64,000 nt of DNA from Alligator mississippiensis (lineage: Eukaryota; Chordata; Crocodylia; Alligatoridae): NCBI RefSeq assembly GCF_030867095.1, contig NC_081824.1, forward strand, positions 349,096,203-349,160,202, written 5' to 3'. Below are positions 43,522 through 55,630 of the stretch, piece by piece. The position numbers and the translations under genes are program-made. Every line of letters begins with the position of its first letter. Positions within the stretch are counted from its first letter, which is position 1. The notes under the pieces are model-generated. The model worked only from the letters and a program-made list of their open reading frames with translations, searched no databases and was not told the origin of the DNA.

Positions 43522-43920
43522 CTGTACTACTGCTTTTTCCTGGGCCATCATGGTGTGCATCTGTAAAATTATAGAAGGTCATTTCCTAACAAGCTGGCCA
43601 GGCTGTGTACTCTTTCCAGCCATCTACTAGCAGAGGAGCAGCAATGCAACTTGGAAGGGCTATGTGTGTAAGGACCTTGTCACAGTAGCAAATCATTGGA
43701 ATATTGAGATGTATTAACATTAGTACATGTTAGGGTGGTGCCATATGTTCACTTGCAACAATTGCAAATCATTACAATGTAGTGACCTACTAAATTTAGT
43801 ATGTGTTAAGAGATAATCTTCACCTGAAGGGGAACAACTTTGCAATGCCATAAGGGCCTTTAACACTTGCTAAACTGCTTGAATGTGTGTGCGCTTGTAT
43901 TTTAACTATACTTAGTGGTT

Positions 43921-44237
43921 TGCACCTACATGTGCATCGTTACTGCATGGTAACTTGGGTTACTTCACAGTACCCGAAAGTTACTGCGCAGTATAGATGC
44001 ATGTCTACACATGCTGCACAGTAAGGTGCATGTAGACACTTTACTGCGCAGTAGCACTGTATGTATGCTCCAACTTGGGAGTAATTTTACTCTCTTACGT
44101 GGGAGTAACTTTGCTCCCAAGTTGGACCACACACAGTGTAACTGCACTGTAATGTTTACATGTGTAGATGACGGTCTAACAAGCACTTACTGTGCAATAA
44201 GTTATTGCACTGTAAATATACATGCAGATGCATCCAG
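43921..44237. mobile_element. MITE-like foldback element
   Basis: TGCACCTACATGTGCATC at the left and CATGCAGATGCATCC at the right are inverted copies. TCCAACTTGGGAGTAA near 44070 pairs with TTGCTCCCAAGTTGGA near 44110. Many ACTGCGCAGTA words tie it to 35537. No coding capacity. Confidence 0.65.
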
Positions 44238-44548
44238 TAAGTGTTAAACTGAACATAGAACAGTACCCTATATGACTGTGCTGCTCCTGTTTTAATCTGC
44301 GTCAAAATCCAGAGCAATCAAGCCCATGTTAAATGCAATATCTATTTACAGCCAAAATGCCTAGTTGCTTGATCAAAGAAATATTTCTTGTTTTGCTTAT
44401 AATTAATTTTAAATATATATACCAGGTATTTTATTATTTGTAATAAAAACAAAGTTTATAATTAGTAAAATCTTTCTTATAGGAGTTTTAAACTTATAAT
44501 ACTTAGAGAAGGATATAAAATGTATCACTATTTTAAAGTGTTATTTAG

Positions 44549-44988
44549 GGTGAAATTACACATTACACTCAGATTACATACTAAATCTGTTGAATATTAA
44601 GCAGTGTTAAATTTAGAACATGCTGTGAGTAGTCACATATTAAGGATTAATATCGCATTTTGCCTGCACAGCTCTGACTTGCTGCTAGAGGGTTGGTAAG
44701 CAGAGGCGTGACTAGGATCCAGGACCTGGGAACTATCTCTGTCCTAGAAGGAAGGAGTGATGCATCCTGGGATGCATGAGGACAGCAAATTGCTTGTTTT
44801 ATCTCCGTAGAGCAGACTGAAGTTACCCTAATACAACCTAGGGAGCACATCCCAGAGTAAACCTTGTCTGAAGTAGCATAACTTTAAAGTGCTCCAAGGG
44901 ACTTAGCACAACCCAATGAGCTTTAACATGAAGACACTTGCATTTTAAATATCCACAGTATGGTCTAAATGTAACATGCAACTTCACC
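44549..44988. mobile_element. Nonautonomous DNA element, GGTGAAATTACAC ends
   Basis: The left end GGTGAAATTACACATTACAC and the right end, read inverted, GGTGAAGTTGCATGTTACAT, match at most positions over 20 bp. Length 440 bp. A related copy in the opposite orientation lies at 49289-49744, sharing CAGCTCTGACTTGCTGCTAG-like, CTAGAGGG and CATCCTGGGATGCA words. Flanks GTTATTTA and GTTACATT agree at only 5 of 8 positions. Confidence 0.65.
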
Positions 44989-45316
44989 GTTACATTATGC
45001 AAGACAAACTTAAGCAACATATATTACTAGAGGTTGCCCTTTCTTCCTATCTGAGTGACTGTCACCAATGGAGGCTAAAACCCTTGTTTAAAAAATTAAT
45101 TTTAAAGCAATATTTTGAGTTGAAGACTAAGCTTTGGGGAAAGCAATGGATATTTATGTTTTGTTGAACTAAGTGCAGCTCTTTTGTTATGAGAAATGCA
45201 GCAGTTTTTGGCTTACTGTCAAACTCATTGTTCAGCACAAGCAAACGAATAATAGGAAAATATAGTAGTTCAGCATGCATTGGGAGCAATGGGTATCAGA
45301 GCCGATAAGAACATAC

Positions 45317-45780
45317 AGCACATCCAGACAAATGTGTATGTGCATTTCCCTGGGGAAAATAGCAGCACGTAGTTGTCCATGCGGCGGACAACTTTGGCAC
45401 ATGGCAAGTTGCCCCTGGTTGGGTAAGGGAGGCTGGGGCCAGTACCTGGACTGGCCCCAGCAGCCTTACCTGGGGTCCTGAGGGCCTCACAGGGCTCCAG
45501 CAGAGGCAACGGGGCATGCAGAGCCTGGCTGGCAGCTGAAGCATGGCTCAAGCCAGCCAAGCTCTGGTTTCAGGTGGCCCACGGTGCCACTGTGTACACC
45601 ACCCTGCTTTTTTCTGCCACAGTTTTTTTTACCCTGGGGTCTCCCAGGGTCAAAAAAGTTGCTGTGCTGCAAATTAGTAGCATGGTGAATGCCTACACAT
45701 GTGGCAAGTGCAGTTTGTGGTGCCACAGACAGGTCTGCAGCGCTACAAACTGCATGTGCCCACTTGTCTAGACATGTCCG
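45317..45780. mobile_element. MITE-like element, TGTCCAGAC family
   Basis: Left end CAGCACATCCAGACAAATG, right end TTGTCTAGACATGTCCG, inverted copies of each other. Interior CCTTACCTGGGGTCCTG, GGCCCCAGCAGCC and TGGTGCCACAGACA-like words are shared with 27359, 37033 and 50452. Confidence 0.65.
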
Positions 45781-46611
45781 TTTTTCATGTGGAAAATTTG
45801 ACTTTTCGTCAGAAATTTTTGGGCACAAAATGAAAACTTTTAATTTATGGGTTTGGGGATGTACCATGAAAAGTGTAATTTTTCTATAGAAAGTAAGATT
45901 TGTGAGATGAACTGGGTGCGGGGGGGAGGAGGGGGGGGGGGTTCAGCCAGTGGTGTATGGAAAGCTGACAGCTGGAAATCTCCATTTAGTTGAAAACCAA
46001 GTTTTCCACTGAACCCAGTCTTCATGGAAATGTTCAGCAGCTACAAGCATCTGTTTTCAAAGCTGACATCAGTTTGTAGGAGAGCTAAAAAGAAAGACCA
46101 ATCCAGACCCTTAAAAAAGGCACAGCTTTTATACCAGTCTTCCTTGAAGAGGGCTGCTACTGGGCAGTCCCAGTGCCTCCATGAAATAATAGGGTTGGTC
46201 AGCAAGTTAGGGAGCACCACACATAGAATTATAGCACTAGAAAGAAGCAGGTCTCTTCCTTCTTAGCCCCTGGCATTGTAAACTAAGAACAAATTAAGTT
46301 GCTCTGTTTGACCAAATCTTAGATGTGTGTGCCTGTGTGTGTATGTATGTGTCCTGAATGATATCTGCCCTTCACAGGGGGAGGTCTAATGCCTACATTC
46401 TTGTACAATGAAGAGTTACACTTCAATAGTCTGTTTAATATTGATCTATGACAAAAACCTGTAAAGTTGAAACTGACATCTTCTTGTATTTTAGTCACCA
46501 GTGATAAGTTCTTATCAACATCCATAAACCTATGAATTATAACAGAGAACGGGAAATGTAAGAATGTTTTTTGCTGCTAAAGGAAGAAGCCATTGACTTT
46601 TGTATTCCACA

Positions 46612-46941
46612 TCAACATAGCTTTCTATAGGTCGATCCATCAGTGTTTCTTTGCTCATTTTGTGGAGTTCTAATTACACGTGTGTGTATGCTGTATACTG
46701 TTGTGTTTTCCAACTGTTCCGTTTCAAAAACAACACTGCATCTCAGGTCTGAATACGCACCAAGAACTGTATTTAAAAAAAAAACATGCTCCAGTGAGTA
46801 TGGATCATAAGTAGGCTGTGCTTCAAGAGCACACAACACCCAACGAATGAAAAAAGACAAGTTTGCAATGGGTCGGTTAACAAATGGATGGGAAATTCCA
46901 TTCATAGGAGGGTCTACAACCTGCTTCATATACAGTGGCAA
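46612..46941 (-). other. Unidentified protein-like open frame, minus strand
   Basis: A 109-codon open frame, peptide starting MPLYMKQVVDPPMNGISHPF and containing FFIRWVLCALEAQPTYDPYS and LRCSVVFETEQLENTTVYSI. Composition is balanced and protein-like, unlike the low-complexity frames elsewhere, and an acceptor-like TTTTATGCTCTGATAG lies just upstream on that strand near 46945. A poly-T run inside it, followed by ATACAG, could instead be a second acceptor. I do not recognise a family. It may be an exon of an unknown gene, a decayed retrocopy, or chance. Confidence 0.25.
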
Positions 46942-46979
46942 TCTCTATCAGAGCATAAAAAAGAGAAAAGAAGAGTGAC

Positions 46980-49288
46980 TGTGAAGAGTAGGGGAAGGAA
47001 GGGATAAAGAAGTTTCCAGGGTTTGGCCAGAGGATTTATGTGCATTCAGATCCACTGGTTAAAAGACCCACATTGAGTGAAACAATAAAGCATGACTCTA
47101 TTGTCATTCATAAATTAGGCTTCAGGCTGATTATGAGGACTCCACCCTGCAACCAGTTGCAGATTACCCTTATGAATACTTTTATTTGGGGCTTTGTATA
47201 CAGATAGTCAGAATTTTACAGTAAGAACTAAATTCTAACACATTCTTTGGGTTTGAACAGCATGCATACAGCAAAACTACTGCAGATATGCTATACACAA
47301 GGGCATACTTCAGTGAGCTATCAGTAGAGCTTTGGGGAGGATGAATATTTTCAATTTCATAAGAGATTTTGAACTGCAGCTTTATTCTGAATTAGAACAA
47401 CTGCCCTCCTCCTCCCCCTCATTCTCTGCCAAAGGAAGTTCTGGGGGGGAAATCTTTTTTAATAAAATTACTTTTTTATGTATAAAATCATCCCATTTAG
47501 GTATTTTTTCAATTAAATTGGAACATACACTTAGCATAAAAAATTCAAAACTGAAAGCTATTCCAAAGCAAAAAAAATATATATTTTGTCCCCCAAATGT
47601 TAAAATGAACTGCTTCGACATTGCCAGACTTTTTTGTTTTGATTTTGATTCCCTCCTAAACAAATTTTTGGCAAAATCAATGTGATTTTGCAACACATTT
47701 CAATTTAGATGGAATTGCATCCTCTGAATGAAAATAGTTATGTCTGTTTTGTCTGACCACATCTACTTAGGAAGACTTGCTAATTTTTGTTTTCCAAAGA
47801 GCATTACTTAATGGCTAATCTGTCATAGAAAAGAGGGATGGAGAATCAGAGGTGTGGGCAGCAGTCCTCACCTAACCCAATCTACAGGCTAAAGAGTTAT
47901 GCTTATATTTGAGGGGGTGATAGAAACTGCAAAGCTACTGAATCAGTGTTCTCTATGTTGTGTGTTGGAACATTCCAAGAACCCTATAGATATTCTCTGT
48001 ACAAGGTTACAAGTCTTCTTCCTTTAGTTCAATATATTTGGCATTGCAGATGTTAATACAATTAAGGGCCATATCATAGTTTTGACTTCTGTGGGTGATA
48101 AAAATAAAAATAGAATTTCACATGCAAAATGACACTAGGATACATGCTTTGACTCTTAAACATTTTATCAACAGACTTCAATCTGATGTGTAAGTCATCT
48201 GCTAGTTCTTCCTTGTTTTAAAGTTAGTAAACAATAGTGTCTTGTGATAAATCCTCTCAACAATCAATTAGGTAAAAATATGGAAAAAGTTCATTTTCAG
48301 ATGCTGAGGTCAATGTTTGTGGGCCTACCACTTGTAGATGAAGCATTATGATGATGATTGTACACTTATTTTTGTAATCTTAAAATTACTTTGCATAAAT
48401 GTTCATTTGTTAAGTTTTTAGATCCTTCTGCATGATATTTGTTCATAACAACAAGCTCATTACATAGCTGAGCTGTCAAAAAATAGTACAAACAATCTAT
48501 GAATTGTTATTTTGTCTATATATGTCCATGTGGGAGAGCATATGTATTATAAACTATCTTCTGTGAACCTGAACTGAATGTAAACATAAAGTGAATCAAA
48601 TATGGCAACAGTCAGATTTAACCTTTATTTTCATATAGTACAAATAATTTAGGATTTTAACTATAAATATTATAGGAATAAAGTGGTCGTTCAGTTTATT
48701 TTCTGCCCTTCAAGTTTATTTGATCAAGTACAATGTGCAATTACTATTTATTGTACATGTGCTATTAAACAGGGCTGTATTTGTGGCTGTTCTTATAAAA
48801 AGTATATTTTGGTCTGTGCCAGAAATGTTATTTGAAAAGTATATTTAACTAATGAGCTAAAAAACATACTGTAGATGTATATGTTTAACTGCATTAGTAC
48901 TGTATTAAATAGTGCCCATGCAATTCAGGAAAATAGTGTCTAATTTTGACTCTGTTTTTGTCCATCTATTAAAAATAAATACATTTATTTTATTATCAAG
49001 CAGAGTAAATTGTGTTTGGTGACAAAAATTTTTTTTAAAATCATCCTGCAGTCAGGTTAGCTATAAATGCCTATAAGTAACTACTTTACTCACTCTACTC
49101 ATTCTGCCTTGACGAACAGTAAGACTGGATGTACATGGAGGTACAATAGATATATGTCTGAGGCCCTGACACCTGCAGTTGTGGGATTATATCAGAATTT
49201 TTAAAAATTAATAAATAAATATCTAGCTTCTGTAGTTGTGAAAATAAGATGAGCAGCTGATCCTGCCTGTAACTGATGCAACAACCAA
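46980..49288 (+). other. Unique AT-rich sequence, possible distal 3' UTR end
   Basis: From about 47700 to 49030 the sequence is AT-rich, free of recognisable repeats, and ends with AAAATAAATACATTTATTTTA near 48973 (AATAAA at 48974-48979). This is 3'-UTR-like in texture and could be the distal end of SLC5A7 mRNA, giving a 3' UTR of about 6.2 kb. The mammalian transcript is also long. This is inference from texture only. Confidence 0.3.
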
Positions 49289-49744
49289 GGGTAAAGTTAG
49301 ATGTTACACTTAGCCCCTACTAAGGGCACTTAAAATGTTAATGTCTGCACATTAAAGCTCATTAACTCATGCACTAAACACCTTCTGAAGTCTCAAAGTT
49401 ATGCCACTTCAGGCAAGGATTAACTCTGAGCCATTCTAACTACCTTGTGTTAGATTAACTTCACTCTGCTCCATGAAGATAAAATGAGCAATCTGTAGTC
49501 CTCCAGCATCCCAGGATGCACAGCGACCAGATCTCTCCACCCAGAGCCAGGATAGAGCCCAGGTGTCCTGGCTCCTAACCGTGCCCCTGTTTGCCAGCCC
49601 CAGCCCTCTAGTGGTGAGTCAGAGGTGTGCAGCCAAGAACTGGTATTAACCATTACCATGAGACTGCTCAAAGCACATTCTAACACCGCACATTTAACAT
49701 CAGTTAACATGCCACAGATTAAGATCTAAGTGTAACATGTAATG
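49289..49744. mobile_element. Nonautonomous DNA element, inverse copy of the 44549 family
   Basis: It starts GGGTAAAGTTAGATGTTACA and ends AAGTGTAACATGTAAT, lacking the last few bases of the expected inverted end because another element begins there. The core shares CAGCATCCCAGGATGCA and CCCTCTAGTGGTGAGTCAGA words with the copy at 44549-44988 in reverse complement. Confidence 0.62.
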
Positions 49745-49745
49745 A

Positions 49746-49960
49746 TGACATGGCATTGGTGGACACAAACCATGATGCTGACATTACTGCACAGTAGCAA
49801 CAAGCCATTGCACAGTAACTCATTGCTATTGTGCAGTAGGGTCAGAAACGACCCATATACCACCAGGACTGTGCAGTAACAGCAGTTACTTGCTTTAGCA
49901 TGTACTAAATGACTGTGCAGTAATAACTGCACAGTTGGGGGCACATGTAGACTCATCTCC
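49746..49960. mobile_element. MITE-like element, inverse copy of the 19935 family
   Basis: Contains CTGCACAGTAGCAACAAGCC, GTACTAAATGACTGTGCAG and ends CACATGTAGACTCATC. It corresponds in reverse complement to the element at 19935-20191. It begins directly where the element 49289-49744 stops. Confidence 0.62.
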
Positions 49961-50451
49961 TGAGTCTTCCAACACCCTGAAAGCAAACAGTATAGCTCTA
50001 AGAGGTGACCTGGCCTACACGCCTTGGCAGGATTTTACCTGAAAGACCTGTGCAAAGATGTGTCAGCGCCACTTCAGCAGAAGCCTCTTTATGAAGAGAA
50101 GAGCACAGAGCACAGTTATCCAAGCAGATACTCCAGGACTGCTACATAAAATACTGTTCAATGTAAAATATAGTTACATAAAATACTGGGAAAAATCTCC
50201 TCCTGTTTGACTACTTAGTGCAAAATGAATTAATCAAATGGGGATCAGGAGTGGGGTTAATAACAGCAAGGAGGACAACAAGCTATTTAAGCTAAAGAAT
50301 AATGTTGGTACAGGAGCAAAAAAAGCCTAAACTGGCCATGAATACAATTTGGCTGCAAATTAAGAGGCTTCTCACCTTCATAGGAGAGGTCAAGCGAAGC
50401 CTATCAATAGAAGCAATGGGGCAAACAACTTAATTTTAAAATGGACTTTGT

Positions 50452-51055
50452 GGGACATCTAGACATGTGTGGATGTCTGGTTCCCCGGGGACAACTAACA
50501 GTGGTGCACCTTGCACTGCAGCTGCTTGACCCTGGGGAATGCCTGTGCCATATGCGCTTTGGCCTGCAGCAAGTTACCCCAAGGGCAGTAGGGGAGGCTG
50601 GAACCAGAACTGTGCTGGCCCCAGCAGCCTTACCTGCAGCAATCCTGGCAGACAGAGCCTGGCCTGCAGTTGCAGCATGGCTCTGGGTGGCCTGGTCCCA
50701 TTTTTCAGCAGCACACACTGCTCATGCACGCAGTTGTATGGTATGTGGTGCTGCAAGCATGTTTGCAGCACCACATACCACACAGTCCAGTGTTCTCCAT
50801 GCTGCAAGGACATGCTGCCTGTGTGTGTGCTGCTCCATTTTGTTTTTTTTCTACCGTTTTTTTTCACCTCAGATATCCAGGAGTCAAAAACAAAAAACAA
50901 AAAACAAAACAAAAAAACAAACAAAAAAACAGAACAGCACACACATGGGCAGCGCACCCTTGCAGCATGGACAACACTGGATTGTGCAGTATGTAGAGTT
51001 ACAAACATGTTTGCAGCACCACATGCCACATGACCACACTCATCTGGACACGCCC
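50452..51055. mobile_element. TGTCCAGAC-family element with internal inverted duplication
   Basis: Ends GGGACATCTAGACATGTGTGG and CTCATCTGGACACGCCC are inverted copies over a 604-bp element. The right half is itself folded: about 50745-50850 pairs with about 50925-51020, including GTTTGCAGCACCACATACC against its partner and CAGTGTTCTCCATGCTGCAA against TTGCAGCATGGACAACACTG. Between them is an A-rich (CAAAAAA)n-like run at 50886-50932. Two to four overlapping open frames up to 208 codons arise from this and are not genes. Confidence 0.68.
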
Positions 51056-51656
51056 TGGGAGTGGTAGATGAGATGGGTGCAAAACACAGATGTGATGGCC
51101 CAGTTGCCCCTGTCTGTAGTTAATCCTGTGTTCCTTTAGATCGAAGGTCCAGTTCTAATTTCACCATTGTAGTGGTATAAAATGAGCATAAATGAAAGTA
51201 ACAGCACTCATCAAGCCCCTCCACACTGCTGGTACAATGTAAAATAGATTAACATGATTGAGAATCTGTTCCTGAGTTCCTTATTATTCCTACAAAGCAA
51301 GAAACAAAATACTGTGTAGTATGGATAATATTGAAACGCTACAATTTATCTACATATTTGAAAGTGGACTGGGCACTTTTTTCCAAGCCATTAATAACAT
51401 TAACTTTAAGTAACAGGAACTTAATATTCCCAGCCAATTTGCTAATGAAATGTAATCAATAGCTGTATATCAATAAAGGAACTCAGAGGCCGGGACCGTC
51501 TTCATGTTACAAAGAACTTTTTTTTCAGCCAAGGGGTAGGACACTACTAAAGTCAACCAAAACTCCTGATCATGGACACATATTTCAAAAGATGGGGCCA
51601 GTTTTAGTCATCTGGTTCATTTGAGCTCCCTTTCAATGTGGTTTGATTAAGATACA

Positions 51657-52145
51657 GCAGAGGTGGGCAATTATTTGGGCCCACAGGCCACATCGATAGT
51701 TTTGGGGAGCTGCTGCAGGCCAGTCAGCACCTCCTCTCCCCCCTGCCCTCAGCACAGCAGCTTGGAGCCCATGAGCCCTGTGGCTCCTCCCCACCACCAC
51801 CAGCAGTGAGTACACAGCTCTAACCCTGGCCTGCCCCATGTCCACTCTGGACTCCAGACCATCTGGAACTCATGCACACAGCCCCGACCCCAGCCCATCC
51901 TGCACCAGCTCCAGACTGCCTGCCCACGCTGAACAGCAGTAGTGGCCAGGCAGAAACTGCTGTCCTAAAAATGCAGTCCAGTTGCAAAGCCATCCCAGCC
52001 CCTACTACATGCCCAGGGGGTAGTGGGATGTGCCACAGGCTGGGTGGTGCCTGGGCCAGTCAGGACCAAGGGAATCACTGTGGGCCAGACAAAGTCCTTC
52101 TGTGGGCTGGATCCAGCCTGCAGGCTATATTTTGCACACCCCTAG
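51657..52145. mobile_element. hAT-type nonautonomous element
   Basis: A 489-bp block from GCAGAGGTGGGCAATTATTT to TTTTGCACACCCCTAG. Flanks AAGATACA (51649-51656) and AATATAGA (52146-52153) agree at 6 of 8 positions. It contains GGGCCCACAGGCC at the left and GCCTGCAGGCTATATTTTGC at the right. The ends are close to those of 16328-16503. Confidence 0.68.
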
Positions 52146-52410
52146 AATATAGAGACTGCATCTCTATCTTGTTCTTATGACTTAGCTCTGATAATGGATA
52201 TTGGTCCATATAAATATATATAAATGTCCCACTTTTATTGGATCTGTTAATTGTCTTTGACAGAAGTGTAACTACCCTGGGCAGAAGTAGTGGCAGGAGC
52301 AGCCGCAGCAATTAGGCTGGTGGTAGTGGTTGCCATTCTTGTATCCCCTGTAAATGGGCTGCCACCCTGGTCACTCACCCCTAGTTAAGCTATTGACCTT
52401 TGTTAACAGT

Positions 52411-52883
52411 GGGTGTATCTACATGGGACCTTTACTGTGAAGCTGCTTAATTAGCTCTGTAGTAAACGTCTCTGCATCTACACATGCACCCCTATTAAGG
52501 CGCACGAAACTAATAAACTCCTGAGGCAGGCTAGTACTTGCAAATACAAGTACTAACCTGCTCCAGTTTTTTTTTCACGCATAGCAGTGCATGTGTAAAC
52601 ACTGCCTGGCTGGCTGGGGCATAAGGGTGCTTCAGTTCAGGGGTTGCCTGCTGGCTAGCCCTATGCTGAAGCACCCTTGTGCCGTAGCCAGCCCATCCAC
52701 AGCATATTGAAGCCAGTTGGAGCAGCCCTGGGCTTCTGCCAGCCAGAGCTGCTCCAACCAACTCAATGCGTTGTGCATGAATAAACTTCAGAACAATATA
52801 CTCCAGAAATGTTTACTCCCAGGAACATGTTCAAATGGTGCACCAAGAAATCTCTGGAGCAACTTTATGTAGATGCACCACCC
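52411..52883. mobile_element. MITE-like foldback element
   Basis: Left end GGGTGTATCTACATGGG and right end ATGTAGATGCACCACCC are inverted copies. The palindromic core has GGGGCATAAGGGTGCTTCAG near 52616 against CTGAAGCACCCTTGTGCC near 52665. Same family as 19231, 36529 and 59255. Confidence 0.7.
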
Positions 52884-54561
52884 AGTAACCACTAACTTGC
52901 TGGTGCCTCCTATGACATCTGACATCATACAGCACTGTCTGCACTCTTCCTTTTCTGAAATATTCCATAGATGGTGATGTACAATGGTTCATTCACCTAA
53001 ACATCTATACATGCATGGGCCTTGATATTTCCACTCTGCCACCCTTCCTAATCAGCAAGAAGCAAATAAGGGAGGTTGTAAGATTTTTTTGACTATATTA
53101 TTTGTGATATAATAACCCTGAATTCTTTGTCTCCTTTAAAAAAGAGATAAATTATATATATGTAGCATTGCTTTCTTAATACCTAACCCAAAACTTGGAT
53201 TAGAAATGTCTGAATCTCAGTCATGATACAACGGATACAGGGAGAAAGAAGCACAGTTGTCACCTGTAAGTGGACTGTGTCCAACCATCCCAAAGACATT
53301 TCTGATCTCTGGATAGTTTTGACCCCAACTGCTCTTGGATTTTAAGGACCTGACTGTTCTGAAACAGTGCATACTAGTTAATAAAAAGACACAAGTGCAG
53401 CAAGGCAACTGTCTGGGACTTGGTTTTATTTAACATCAAACAACTCCATAAGGCATTTTTTTATTAGTTTTTATACTCTGTATATCAACACCTAGGAAAT
53501 CTACACAGTATCCTAATTTACCTTCTTCCAGCAATCTAGGAGTGACTAACTGCAGCTGACATCATAAGTGTAACCCATTGTAAATAGCTCAGCATGCAAG
53601 TAGGGAGCTCAAGTAAGGACCTCGCCATCTAGTTTTACTTATGCTTCTTCCACAAACATTGAAATGACAGAAAAATGGTTGAGAAATAAACTGAGTACAA
53701 GAAGGCTATAATTTACTGGGTTTCATATACAAGGGAGCTATGTAAATTTTATTAGTTTGTGAGAAAGTATTCCATATGATTATAGAGCTGCAACTCTAAC
53801 AAGTCACTAAGTTCCTGTACCCGTCATCTACTGTTCAGGAAAAGAAGAATTTGAGAAGACAATATATTCATAGATTAATTTTCAAGAAAGTGCTGTAAGG
53901 CATCATTAAATTTGCAGCTTAAATACACCATCCAATTAATAAGAGAATATCCCAGCTACTGATGAGTAATAAATTTCTTTAGTTGGACGTGTTTTTTATA
54001 GATAAAGTCCATCTTAATAAGATTGCTCACATTTCTTATCTTTTAAAGCAAGCTGTTAAAGTAGACTATTTATGTGTAAAGACAGACAGAATGCCACCGT
54101 ACAATGTATTTCTACTATACCAGTAAGAAGCTTCCATGACAACTATTAAGTTGAAAAATGGCTATCCACAGTCCTGAATTCATTCCTGGTGGGGGATTAT
54201 TCTGCCCAGAACATGGCTATACCTAGGTTAACAAATTCAGATGCTTGGGTAGTCTTATGGGTTATCTTCAATGATGTGTGAGTTTGGTAATGTGAGGTGA
54301 AACATTCCACGTTGCATGAAAAGCATGAAACAAACTTCCGAGTGGCATCATCTACTGACAAATGAAGACCTATCAACATCAATATTGAAGGAAGGAAGGA
54401 TTTATACCCAGGGTGGCTAATCCACATACACATGAGCCATGAGTTGAATTGTCAGCTGGCTCATCATATAATGCTGCGGAAGCTACTACCAAAAGGTTAA
54501 TTAGTATATTTGCATCACAAAAATTAGAGTCATATATGTATCTGCCATACATATACATTGA

Positions 54562-54566
<5 letters not shown>
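52884..54566. other. Intergenic AT-rich sequence
   Basis: No gene, RNA or transposon terminus could be supported. Short open frames at 53217-53408 and 54197-54433 carry no recognisable motif. Confidence 0.4.
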
Positions 54567-54611
<45 letters not shown>

Positions 54612-54616
54612 TGTGT
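54567..54616 (+). repeat. Compound microsatellite (CT)n(GT)n
   Basis: (CT)14 at 54567-54594 runs directly into (GT)11 at 54595-54616. Confidence 0.95.
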
Positions 54617-54740
54617 CCCTGTATTTACTCAAATAGAAGACAATCCTGATTATAAGACAACCCTGCAATAATTAGATTCTATATATGGAAAATGTATACA
54701 TTTGTTATAATTTTCTAGGTATAGAATCTAATTATTAGAG
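54617..54740. repeat. Short interspersed repeat with GTATTTACTCAAATAGAAGAC
   Basis: CCCTGTATTTACTCAAATAG and GATTATAAGACAACCC resemble a DNA-element end common in reptiles (GTATTTACTCGAATATAAGACG in shortened form, from memory). The 54677-54738 part is a palindrome: AATAATTAGATTCTATA is mirrored by TATAGAATCTAATTATT. Confidence 0.5.
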
Positions 54741-55009
54741 GCATGCTTGAATTTGTCCCCTTCCCACTGCTACAGCCAGGTAAATATATCTGGGGGTCAG
54801 GTAGCTCCTTTGCTTTCTACTTCTCCCTAACTTTTTCCCCTGGCTGCCCCTTCCCTCTCTCCTTACTGTCAGACCCTGCTGTCCCAGAGCACACAGAAGT
54901 GAGACACAAAACTGTAAACAGTGGCCTAAAAATTAAATGTGGATGTAGCATGCATGTTATCCTTTTTGTTGAAACTGCTGCAAGTTTTAGCATGGGTACT
55001 CCATACACC

Positions 55010-55260
55010 ATGGGTGGCAAATTATTTTGGTTGGAGGGCTACTTAATGAGTTTTAGGGAGCTGTCAAGAGCTGTATTGGTAGCCCTGCCCCTTCACAGGT
55101 GCCCCACCCCCTGGGGTTGCCATTTTGGACTTGGAAGTCCTACTCCTTAGCCTCTGACCTTTGCCACTGGAAGTACCTCCCCTTGCCCCCAGAAGGATTC
55201 CTTTGTGGGGTGGGGTTGCCATCTTGGAACCAGAAAAAATCCAAATCATGTACTAAAAGT
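55010..55260. repeat. Diverged hAT-like repeat fragment
   Basis: GGGTGGCAAATTATTTTGG and GGAGGGCTACTTAATGAG parallel the left part of the element at 16328-16503. The right terminus was not found. Confidence 0.4.
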
Positions 55261-55384
55261 CAAGCATCTACTATAACATATTTTAATTTTATTTCAAAAA
55301 GTATTTTTGTCCTGATTTATGTGTTTGTGTAGCATATGTAGAGGTGATTGCATAAGAGCTCAAAAATGAAGTTTTGCTCATGTA

Positions 55385-55630
55385 TACTGTTTGTGGGGAG
55401 TATATAGGGTGTGGCTGGGGGGTAGGTATGTGTGCATGGTGGGGTATGGGATGTATATGTGGGTGAGTGTGTGGAGGGGGATTGTGAGGGAGTATGGATG
55501 TGTGTTGGGGGATGTAGGGTATGTTGGGGAGTGTGGGTATGTGAGTATGTGAGAGTTGTGGGGGGTGTGGACAGGGTGGGGATGGGTGTGGGGTTTGTAG
55601 GGTGTGAGGGAGGGTGGGGGATGTGGGCAC
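55385..55630 (+). repeat. G-rich degenerate minisatellite
   Basis: Irregular reiteration of GGGTATGTG and GTGTGGGGG-like words on the + strand for about 245 bp. Clusters of GGG runs could form quadruplex structures. Proline-rich minus-strand frames over it are by-products. Confidence 0.75.

Noticed and set aside
50441..51067. 208-codon open frame
   Set aside because: Runs across a MITE and its poly-A-like spacer; rich in KKQNKT and Cys/His from repeat sequence. No family resemblance.
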